The notes under the pieces are model-generated. The model was not told the origin of the DNA. It made no database searches and saw only the letters and a list, made by a program, of their open reading frames with translations. The position numbers were made by a program, and so were the translations under genes. Source: Pontederia crassipes (lineage: Eukaryota; Streptophyta; Magnoliopsida; Commelinales; Pontederiaceae). Taken from it: a DNA stretch of 64,000 nucleotides. The DNA is taken from the NCBI GenBank assembly GCA_030549335.1, contig CM060188.1:9548001-9612000 (forward strand). The letters are read 5' to 3'. Of this stretch, positions 16,877 to 26,694 are shown one piece after another; within the stretch, counting starts at the first letter, position 1, and each line of letters starts with the position of its first letter.

Positions 16877-17646
16877 AATAAATTATACGAAAGATCCTCG
16901 CCTAAACGTTCTTTCAATTTTAATTTATAATTGGACTATTCTTTATCTTTATTTTTTTACATGCATCGTCCTATTGATGCTAATAGTCAGTTCTCCGATT
17001 ACGCTACTAACGTGATGAAAAAAATAATAAATAATATAAATATATAACAAAATAATAAATAAATAAATAAAAAAGATAAATGCAACCTGAAGTCGAATTA
17101 AGGAGGTGTACATCTCTTTCTCTCTCCTCTCATAGCATTAGAGTGGAGAAGGGGTGTTGCGCCCTCCCCCTCTACAAGCCCATTGGCGCGCAACGGGGCC
17201 GACGCCACCCTTCTCTTATGAGCTCCAGACACCCTCTCCTCTTGTGCGAGCTCGCACAGATGGGGCCGACTCTCCCTTCTCTCTCCGCTCTTGTCTCCAC
17301 GAAGAAAAGAGAAAGGGGCCTGATGCCTCCCTTTTCCTCTCTTGCGCGCCGACAAGCACGAGAGAGAGAGAAAAAGGAGGACCAACGTCCCTTTCCTTCT
17401 CTTCAGTGTCGTAGAGGACCCTTACTCCGTCGCAGACGTGCCGCCTCTTTGTTTTATTTTTTTATTATTTTTTATGTTATTTTATCATATATTTATATTT
17501 TTATGTAATCGAGGAATTGACTATGGATGATTAGAGGATGAATGGGCAAGAAAAATAAAATTTGAGAATAGTCTAATTATAAATTGACATTAGAGAACCA
17601 TCCAATTATCACACACAAAGTTGGAGGTAGATTGTTTAATTTAGGT
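16877..17646. mobile_element. MULE-like TIR element, degenerate copy
   Basis: Its ends match the element at 24353-25014. The left side carries TTTTAATTTATAATTGGACTA and then a GTCCTATTGATGCTAATAGTCAGTT-type stretch. The right side carries the inverted equivalents (GGAATTGACTATGGATGATTAGAGGATGA; TAGTCTAATTATAAATTGACA). Between them is a GC-rich block (about 17100-17450) with GAGCTCGCACAGATGGGGCCG-type sequence. The outer ends and target-site duplication are eroded, so bounds are approximate. Confidence 0.6.
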
Positions 17647-18572
17647 TGCATTTTTCAAATACATGATATGCCAATGATCATCTAATTGATTTGATTTGAC
17701 GTCAAATCATATTTATTCAAATAAAACTCCACGGAACAAAATGATTGGTGGAAAGAAATTCATTTGCGCATATAACGTGTTGTACATTGATCACGGTAAT
17801 AAAAACTCTTATTACTTTTAGCATCTATATTCATGATATATAATTCAAACTCGAATCCACCAACACAGTTTTACTAATTAACAATTTCGATCAAATTTAA
17901 TTAACCTTACTTTACACCCAATATACCAAGATCATTTGCTCGATAAGTAGGTGGCATACCTTTTTTTTTTTAAGGAGAGTAGGTGGCATACTTACTTATC
18001 CCATTTAAAAGTACTACGTGTGTGTATATAAAATAATAGCACAATCTAATAGCCTCAACAAACTGATGAACCAATAGGAAACAAAAAACAAAAAAAGAAA
18101 GAAAGAAGACAGAGATCATGCACAACTCTTGCGCAATAGAAAAATATAAAACATATCCGGTGGTCCAGAGAAACGTGAATATTTGCATGAAAAAAAAAAT
18201 AAATGAAAATTTAAAAAAAAATAGCCACATTTGCGTTGTTTTTATATTGACGTAGCCGGCAAAGAATATAAAATTGGTGCAGCTTCTCGCAGTAACTTAA
18301 TTGAAACTTTACAAAAGAAAATTTGTAGTTTAAATACAAAATTCAAGTTAGTGCTTAAATATTACATTACACACACTCAAGCTGCCACACGGTCAAAGAA
18401 AATTGATTTTATTTTCCATTTCCCCACTCTTTACTCTTGACATTTTTTTGCTCCTAATTCAAACAGATCCACTATTTAAATTTTATATCAGCATGAACAA
18501 GGTAGTCAATGGTAAGATCGAAGATGGTATATATTAAAAGCTATTCTATATAATTGTACTCCATATTAATCA

Positions 18573-18573
<1 letters not shown>

Positions 18574-18642
<69 letters not shown>

Positions 18643-18643
18643 T
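18574..18643. repeat. (ATT)n microsatellite, about 23 units
   Basis: A clean trinucleotide tract about 70 bp long, outside any gene model. Confidence 0.9.
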
Positions 18644-18721
18644 TGTCAATTTATATTAATAATATTGTGTGTGAGAGAGAGAGGGGTACACCAAAGCTAA
18701 CTTTCTGTGCGTGCGTGTTAT

Positions 18722-18766
18722 GTGGGTGGGGTGGGGGTGGGGGTGGGGGGGGGGGGGGGGGGGGGG
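18722..18766 (+). repeat. G-rich block ending in a 22-base poly-G run
   Basis: Repeated GGGT/GGGGGT words are followed by 22 consecutive G (18745-18766). The plus strand has far more than the four G-runs needed for a G-quadruplex. A second G-rich stretch follows at 18855-18880. Run length in such tracts is prone to sequencing error. Confidence 0.85.
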
Positions 18767-18965
18767 CGCTTTGTGTCAGTCGTTGACTCAGAGGATAGGT
18801 GGCGACCCCCCTCTCTTTCCCTGCGTCGACGTGCGTAGGGAAAGAACGAAGGGGAAGGGGAGGGGGGGAGGGGGCGGAGTCGCCGCCCCCTTCTGTGTTA
18901 TTACAGTATTGGAATGAATTTAAAAAAAAGTCAAATATATAACTTCTTTTAATAAATATATATAG

Positions 18966-20098
18966 GGTGTTCACAATTTTAACTTGACCCATCCTCTGCT
19001 AACGCAACCCAACCTGTTCAGATTCTGTCGGGTCGGATAAGCCATATTTGGACTAGAAAATTTGATCTGACATGACCCAACCACCAATGTGTCAAGTTGG
19101 GTCAGGTCGGGAAAACGGATTACCCCAATTGTTTTTTTAATTTATGTAAAACTTGGCAGCCGAGCGACTTGAAGATCGAGGAGGAGGCACAATTGTAGGC
19201 AGTGGACAGTGTGGGTGACAGGTTAATGAAGACGTCAAAGAGGATCGCGGGTCAGGCGTGAGACATTGTTGTGGGTGGCAAAGACGTTGCCCGGCGGGTA
19301 ACAGAGCTTCCCCCGAGTTGCCGACACGAGTGACAATGGTGGTGTGCAGAAGGTAGACACGGTGCATGGAACTGAGGCTCCGCCGAGTGGCATGCAGGAG
19401 GCAGCCGTGCGCAAGCAGCGAAGACTCCTTTGAGTCGTCGACGGCTCGACACAGGTGGTGGTGTGCGGCATTGCGGGAGGCAGACGCATCAGGATAGGAG
19501 GCGATAATTGTTGGCGAGCCGATGGCGGCTAGGGCACCCACGGTCATCCCTTTTTATAGATTATTATATATTTATATTAAGTTTTGGTTCGATTCTGCCC
19601 ACGGTTCAGTTCATTTCAGAAAGTATTTTACTATTTTAAGTTTTTATTCAGGTCATTTGGTTCAGGTCGGGGACACTCGAGTTGAAAATTTGGATCCCGA
19701 ATCGGACTCGATAGTGATCAGATTTAGGTCAGTTTGGGCCAGGTTCGACCCAACCGCAAATCCGAACCGATTTGGTGAACAACCTTAAATATACTTAGAG
19801 ATTAATATACCAAGGGTCCAATTGTTCACCCTTCTTAGAGATTATTATATATTTATATTAAGTTTTTGGTTCAGTTCTACCCACGATTCAATTCATTTCA
19901 GAAAGTATTTTACTATTTTGAATTTTGGTTCAGACCAATTGGTTCGGGTCGCGCACACTCGGGTTGAAATTTGGAACCCAAATCAGACCCGACAGTGACC
20001 GAGTTTAGGTCGGTTCGGGTCGAGACCTGATCGCAAATCAGATTGAATAGTCATTGGGTCGGTTCAGGTGACCGAAACTGACTCGGTGAATAGCCTTA
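18966..20098. mobile_element. Probable hAT-like non-autonomous element with duplicated right end
   Basis: The left boundary reads AGGGTGTTCACAATTT and the right boundary reads GGTGAATAGCCTTAAATATA, so the ends are imperfect inverted repeats. The interior repeats GGGTCGG/GACCCGA words, as in plant elements that begin near GGGTGTTCAC. The right-end segment is present twice as direct repeats (about 19556-19796 and 19846-20098). Its sequence between 19140 and 19540 is GC-richer with no recognised coding content. The class assignment is inference. Confidence 0.45.
19556..20098. repeat. Direct repeat pair, about 245 bp each
   Basis: Copies at about 19556-19796 and 19846-20098 share long runs, such as ATTATATATTTATATTAAG, CAGAAAGTATTTTACTATTT and TCGGTTTAGGTC-type words, and end in ...AACCTTAAATATAC and ...AGCCTTAAATATAC. 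By eye they are about 80-85% identical. Confidence 0.75.
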
Positions 20099-20233
20099 AA
20101 TATACACACTTCCATACATATAACAATAATATTTGATATTTGATTACATATAAGATAAATAAGAAATTAAAATTTATTTTAAACTACTCCAAATTTAATC
20201 GATATCCCATTATCAATGCTACTACCTAATCAT

Positions 20234-21212
20234 TGTGTTTGGCATGAGAACTTGTATTAGTTCTCAAGAACTAATCGATTTGATAGAAAAGTTTATGTTT
20301 GATGTTTGGATGAAAAATGTAATGATGAGAATTTGAAAAGTTGATTTTATAGATAAGTTTTTGTATGTGTTTAGATAAAAAGTAAGATCTAAGAATAAAA
20401 TTTATAATTTTATGAGGTATAAAATTATATTAAATTAAAATATTATGTAATTATTTAATGAAAATGATATTTTATGAAAGTATTTATATTAATATTATAA
20501 TTTATGATATACAATAAATATTTATATTAAAAAATAAGTTGTGTCATAATATATTAATATTAATTATAATTAGTTTTTTATGTTATTAATATTGTTTACT
20601 TAAAGAATGTCTTAAGATACAAATATAATATAAATTAGATAACTTATAAATTTTTCTAAAAACAACTGAAAATTTTAATTAATAAATTCTATTATAATAA
20701 ATATACTATTATATATAAGAATTTACATTAAAAATATACTATTATCCATAAGAATTTACATTAATTTTATTTAATTAAAATTATAATACAATAAATCCAA
20801 TTATAATATTTACATCAATTCAGTTAATTAATACAATTTTTTATAATTTTATTATACTATAATAGTAAGCAAAATATTATAACTAATTAATAAAATATTT
20901 TTTAATTATTTGATCCAAATAAAATTATTTCTAATAATATATTAATATATATATTAAATTAAATATTATTATATATACGCCTAAAAGTAGCACCACCTAC
21001 TTTTAGGCCTATATGTAAAAATTTAAAAGAAAAAAATGGATCACCTAGTTCTCGCACGAAGCGAGAATTAAGTAAAGTTCTTGCTCAAAGTAAGAACTTG
21101 TAGAACCAAGTTTTGAACTTGAATTCATTTATACTTTTTTTTGCTATTGATGTTTGGGTGAACAAGCTAGAACTAGGGCATATTCTCACCCTAGTTCTAG
21201 CTCCCAAACACA
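20234..21212. mobile_element. AT-rich TIR element (TGTGTTTGG ends)
   Basis: It begins with TGTGTTTGG and ends with the exact inverted form CCAAACACA. The interior is extremely AT-rich with no coding potential. The left ~130 bases (AGTTTATGTTTGATGTTTGG; GATAAGTTTTTGTATGTGTTTAG) are clearly related to sequence starting at 62825, so this is a multi-copy family. I could not define a target-site duplication. A (TA)n tract (about 21217-21252) abuts the right end. Confidence 0.6.
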
Positions 21213-21214
21213 GT

Positions 21215-21216
<2 letters not shown>

Positions 21217-21252
<36 letters not shown>
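21217..21252. repeat. (AT)n microsatellite
   Basis: An uninterrupted AT dinucleotide tract of about 36 bp, immediately beside the right end of the preceding TIR element. Confidence 0.85.
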
Positions 21253-21258
<6 letters not shown>

Positions 21259-21893
21259 GTTATACCCAATAATAATATTTACATATCTAAAATAAAAAAA
21301 ACTGAATATGAAAAGTGAAACTAATTTGATTAGAGTATAATTATTTGTTTGATATCACAAATAAATATATTAATTTATTTTAAAATATAATTAGTTAGTA
21401 AGATTTATATACCCATAAACAAATAATATATATAGCATATTATTATTGTTTTGACATTTTTGCAAAATAAAAATATTTAAATTAAAGTTTGTTACTTAAG
21501 ATAATAATATTCAAAGTAAGATAATTACAAGTGGGATTCATTGTTTTATTGAAAAAGAACTATTTAAAATTCTTATTAAAACTCATTAGACAATAAGTTT
21601 TGCATATCTAAAATAAGCTATTTTTTGAATAAAAAATAGTTTTTATTAATTTCATCTTTAATAAAAAGATAATTATAATGTATTTTATTTAATATAACAA
21701 TATAGGTATATGTAGGGGTGCAAGCAAAAAACTTAAAAATGAAAATCTAAATACCGACCCAACTTGACATAAAATTTTTAGGTCTTTTCATTCCATAATA
21801 CATCAAGACAGTTTTTTAAGTTTAAAAATTAAAGTGAGAAGCCTAATGATGACTACATAATTAAAATTCTATAGCATATTGTCATTATAATAT

Positions 21894-22735
21894 GGGTTAT
21901 TTCCTCAAACCACCCTAAATTATCACAATTTTTTCAATTTGATCCTTCCGTCCAATTCCGTTAACTTCTCGATTATCTTTGATTTTTCGTATTTGTGAAA
22001 AGTTCATTATCTTTGTTTTTGCAAAAAATATTATATAATAAAAAATAATTTAAAAAGAAAAAGACGATGGCTTGCGGGGGGCATCGCCGAAGCCAAAGGG
22101 GAGGAGGGGGGCTCCCCCCACCCCCCCCACCCCCCCTCTTTCCAACAAGGGGGTTCGGCGCCCCCCTAAACTCCCTCACCGGCGAGCTCGCTCATGGGGG
22201 GCGTCGGCCCCGCTTTTCTCACTCGTGCGCGGTGAGGGAGAATAGAGGGGTCGACGCCCCCAGTGAGCTCGCCCGGCGGGCGAGGTCGTTCAGGATGGCC
22301 GACCCCCCTTTTCTTCTTCGCGCACGGCGATGAGCTCGTTCGGGAGGCGCCGGCCCCGCTATTCTCCCTCGTCGCATCGCATGTGGTGAGGGAGAAAAGG
22401 AGGGCTGGTGAGCTCACTCAGGGGGCGCTGGCACCCGTTGTGGGGTGGGGGAGCCCCCTCCCCCCCTTTCGCTCCGGCGACACGGAGTCTTTTTCTTTTT
22501 TTATTTTTTTATTATATATTATTTTAAGCAAAAATAGATTAACACTTGTAATAGGGGTATAATGGATTTTTCACAATTGCGAATAATCAAAGATAATCGA
22601 GAAGTTGACGAAATTGGACGGAAGGATCAAATTAAAAAAATCGTGATAGTTTAAGGATCCAAAAAATAAAGTTCATAGTTTAGAGTTAGATTTAGAAAAT
22701 TGTGATAGTTTAGGGATGATTTGAGGAAATAACCC
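21894..22735. mobile_element. MULE-type MITE with perfect 9-bp target duplication
   Basis: An 842-bp element with long terminal inverted repeats (about 160 bp: GGGTTATTTCCTCAAACCAC at the left, and its near-perfect inverse ending GAGGAAATAACCC at the right). It is flanked by the perfect 9-bp duplication TTATAATAT at 21885-21893 and 22736-22744. A 9-bp duplication and long inverted repeats are characteristic of Mutator-like elements. The core (22070-22490) is GC-rich with several runs of C and G and no transposase. A relative is at 37694-38375. Confidence 0.9.
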
Positions 22736-22785
22736 TTATAATATTTTAAATATGTATAGTGTATCTTAAATTTCACAACATAATA

Positions 22786-23600
22786 CACTATAATTTTCGA
22801 CGGTCGTGAAATCTATCAGAAAATTTAGTTTTCGCCGGGAAGAAAGTTGTTGGAATAACTCTTGTAGGTAACAAACGGAACATGAAATTCATCATGAGAG
22901 CAATGTGACAGAGTGCGAGAGCGGCAGTGGGAGAGAGGGAGGCGGCCGGATTCGGTCGCACCACCTCCGTGGCGGCCATAGGTGCTGGATCCGGCCGTAG
23001 GCGAAAGGATTCAATCGCCTGGCGGTCGGACTCGAAAGAGAGGGAGAGGTTACCGGAGCCATGGGAGCTCGTCAGATTCGGGGGAGGTCGATGAAGCCGA
23101 GAGAGAGAAAGAGAGGGGCGGAGGGAGAGGGAGCCAGAGTCGTCGGATCCTTGGGAGGTCACCAAGTTGCCGGAGGTATGGGAGGTCACCAAATCCGTGG
23201 GAAGCCGTCGGAGTTGTGGGAGGCCGACGGAGCCGAGAGAGAAAGTGAGAGAAAGAGAGGAAGGGAGAGGGGGAGAGAGAGAGGGGAGGTGTACAACGAT
23301 GGAAAGAGAGACGAGAGAGGGAGAGATATAGCGAGGGAGAGGGGGAAAATTAGGCGGGGAAGTTGGGAGGGAGAAATTAAAGTTTTCAAAGGATTTCACT
23401 TTCGGAATTATCGACTGATTTATCAAAGCCCAGAAATATTAATAATAAAATATTAAAAATGTTATTATATTATATATATTATTAATTTTATTTTCAACGA
23501 GTGTTGCCTTCGAAATTATTGATGGATGGAGATTCATTGATAATTATGAAAGCAAAATCCATCGGTAATAATAATATTATATTATTAATCATATATATAT
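22786..23600. mobile_element. Degenerate CACTA-family element, right end lost
   Basis: It starts CACTATAATTTTCGACGGTCG, which resembles the termini and subterminal repeats of the CACTA elements at 43.6-48.1 and 52.5-54.2 kb. It then holds a GA-rich core (23040-23350) of the same style as theirs, followed by TCGACTGAT and CCATCGGTAATAAT subterminal-like words. No matching right terminus is visible, so the end is approximate. Confidence 0.5.
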
Positions 23601-24352
23601 TATATTATATTATTTATTTATAACAATAATTAATTATATATAAATGCAACCTTAACTAATGTGAACTAAAATTTTAACATAATGATTACTCATTCAATAC
23701 TCCACCATTTTTTCTTGTTGATAACTTATATATTAATTAAGACTAAATTTATTTACTCACAAATTTGAGTTCATAACCTTGCAAATTTCTCTTTGTGATA
23801 AAAGTATGCCATTGCGAATTTTATCAATATAATATAAATATACATATAGCTACATATATGTAATTTAATCATAATATGAATTGCATATCACATTTATCAT
23901 TTTTTTAAAAATTACAAATGTTGAATTTTAAAATAATTAGTTTTAATTAGTCATTGATTCCCACTACTGTATTAATAAATACTCATTCCTTTTAACACTT
24001 ATTTCTATTTATTTACTTTGTAGCTTTTATATCAATTCAAATACCAAGAAAAAATTGGAATTTAAAATACTATTTTTTAATCAATAAGAAGAGTGTGAAT
24101 TTGTTTACTATTTGATTAAAATAACTAAAAGTTATGTTTTTTTTAGCAAAAAACTATGATTTTAAAGCGTATTCTTCTTTCATTTTTTCATTAGTTAATT
24201 ATGAGTGTTTTTCCTTAAGTATCTATATAAGATGTTCTTTTATTGTACAAAAACCTTTGTTGCATATCAAGGCTAAACACACCTTCCAAACCATCTTATC
24301 ATCATTAAAAATTGTTCAATCTTAAAATCTTTGGTGGTATCACAATAACTAC
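23601..24352. other. AT-rich intergenic stretch
   Basis: Very AT-rich sequence with no gene, clear repeat or element boundary that I can identify. Confidence 0.5.
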
Positions 24353-25014
24353 GAGTAAATTACAAGGATTATCTTCAAACTTATGGTCGATATCTAATCG
24401 GTCCTTCAAGTTTAATTTATAACTAGACTATCCTCGAATTTTACTTTTCTTTCATGTATCGTCCTCCTGATCGTCAATAGCCAATTCTTCTGATCGTCCT
24501 CCTGACCGTCAATAGCCAATTCTCTGGATATGTTGTCGCCCCTCGCTGGAGTCGGATTAAGGGGTCAGTGCCCCTTCCTCCTCTCCTCTCCAAGGAAGAG
24601 GTGCCGCCCCCCTCTGCAAGCTTGCCGGTGCACAATGAGCTCTCACGGAGGCCGATGCCCCCTTCTCTCACACGTGTGAGAGCGGGAGAGAGAAAAAAAG
24701 GACCGGTGTCCCTTTCCTTCTCCTCTCGGGTGCTGGAGAGGAGAGGGAAAGGGGCGTCGACCCCCATACTCCGATTCCTATGAGGGACAGCAGCCACAAG
24801 ACTACCGCCTCTTATTTATTTATTTTTATATTTTTATTATATACTTACTTTTTTGCGCCACACCAACAACGTAATTGGGGAACTAGCTATTGACGGTCAG
24901 AGGACGACACGTGCAAAAAAACAAAGTTCGAGGATAGCCTAGATATAAATTAAAGTTGAAGAACCTTCTAATTGCCGCACCCAAAGTTGGGGGACGATTA
25001 ATCTAATTTACTCC
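24353..25014. mobile_element. MULE-like TIR element
   Basis: Long inverted repeats start GAGTAAATTA at the left and end TAATTTACTC at the right, and continue inward for about 150 bp (for example AGTTTAATTTATAACTAGAC against TAGATATAAATTAAAGTTG). Flanks AATAACTAC and AACAACTAC form a 9-bp duplication with one mismatch. The core (24530-24800) is GC-rich with no transposase. A 33-bp phrase around GATCGTCCTCCTGA is duplicated near the left end. A degenerate relative lies at 16.9-17.6 kb. Confidence 0.75.
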
Positions 25015-25530
25015 AACAACTACCTTTTAAGTTTGTTCACATTGATTTTTTTAATATAATTACTAGTGTATCCTAACTTATGTCAAGTTGCTTTATTGAT
25101 GGTATATGTAGTTCTTCTTACTAAAATAATTTTAAAAAATATATACTCTAACTTACTATACCAAAATACTCTAAGGCATGTTTCTTTGCTTACGATTAAT
25201 GAGTATAATATGGATTATAAAACTATCATATATTTACATAGTTTTTTTACCCATGGTATTGACTACATGATCCATTGTTTTGTGAAAGCTGTCGACAATT
25301 AATATATACACAAGTTTGAATTAGAAAAAAATCATATACAATTAAGAATTACTAATTATATTTCAAATTTATAGTTTTATTTTATAAATAAAATATAATT
25401 GATATTACCAATCACTTGGGGAATGAATGCACAAACTCATTTAATTGAATAATTAATTAGTGCATTAATTAAAATTAAATATTTATTCTTACCTTATATA
25501 GCTATACGCGGATACCATCGCCAAATTGGC

Positions 25531-25537
25531 TATAAAT
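25531..25537 (+). promoter_or_regulatory. TATA box of the unrecognised plus-strand gene
   Basis: TATAAAT lies about 30 bases before a plausible transcription start near 25560. The following leader (CCCTAGTTCTATAGC...) ends at 25630 with a canonical donor, TTG|GTAAGATC. A matching acceptor, TTCAACAG, ends at 26681, 13 bases before the ATG. The gene therefore appears to have a 1.05-kb 5' UTR intron. Confidence 0.7.
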
Positions 25538-26694
25538 ACCGAGGATAAGCGCAAACAAACCCTAGTTCTATAGCGATCGCAACTCTTTGTCGCCGCCGAG
25601 CATTTCATCATCAGAGAGAAACATCACTTGGTAAGATCTTCTCTTTGTATGTTGTTAGTGTTTTGAGCCTTTGAATCTTCTTAATAACTTTGTGGGTTAA
25701 TGAACAATACTATATCTTTTTGTTTTTATAAAAAAGAAGTCGAAATAAAATGTGAAAATCAACACGCGTTGTGCAAGGACAAAGTTAGTTGGTACTCTCA
25801 ATTTGAAAAAAAATGTTTTAGCATCAATGATTGATTTTCAGAGCATGAAGAGAAGAAACACATAGATATCTCAAATAAAGGGAGAGATATGAGTTGGTGT
25901 CAATAAGAATATGTATATATTTGTGAACAAAAGATAGAAGTCAAAAGGGGGAAGAACTTACATTATTTTTACATGTTATGTTTTGTCAAGATAACTTCAC
26001 AAACATATAAGCCGCTGCAAACATAAGTAATCACTTTAGATTCTTTCATATGGATGTGTTATATATGTATAGTTCAAGGCATGATCTTATTAGGTTTTCA
26101 TTTGAAAATTTTGTTGAAAGTTAAAACTCCTTTTGTTACATGGGTGAACATAGGTAAACAGTTGCCACATATTCCTATCAATTATAATATTCTGAAATGT
26201 AAAATAAATATCATCATATGCATGTAGTTCTTAGAAAAAAACTTATAAAGGTCATCATTATTTGTCTTAAAGATCAAAACAGGTTCTAAACAATTAATTA
26301 ATACCAAGAAAGATGTATTTGTTGATGTGATCTTCTTTCCTTTATTTACATACTCAATATCTCTTTAGTTTCATTATGCAAGTGATCAGGCTATCAAGTT
26401 AACTCTTTGTTTGCACATTTATTTCAACCATCCCTCTTATATAGTCAATTTTATTCCTTATGTCAATGAGATTCATTAAGTAATTGAGGAATACTAAATA
26501 TGCACAAATAATCTCTCTATCCTCCAACAGTTAATCAATATCTTTTTTTGCAACCATTATATTATGCATTATCTATCTTCTTTTATTATTGATATCAATG
26601 GAGGCATCTTGTTTAAATCCTACATATTGCTAAATATCTTTGTACATGTTTTGATAACTCTTTTGTATGAACATTCAACAGCACCACCACCACC

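Larger units (their letters stand above)
17647..18965. other. Intergenic AT-rich DNA with simple repeats
   Basis: No gene is seen. It contains the (TTA)n tract and the G-rich block listed separately. The remainder is AT-rich low-complexity sequence without recognised ends. Confidence 0.5.

Noticed and set aside
17080-17508. 142-codon plus-strand frame
   Set aside because: It is the GC-rich core of a MULE-like element, with Arg/Ser low complexity and no domain.
22788-23456. 212-codon minus-strand and 131-codon plus-strand frames
   Set aside because: They fall in the GA-rich core of a degenerate CACTA element and show low-complexity composition only.
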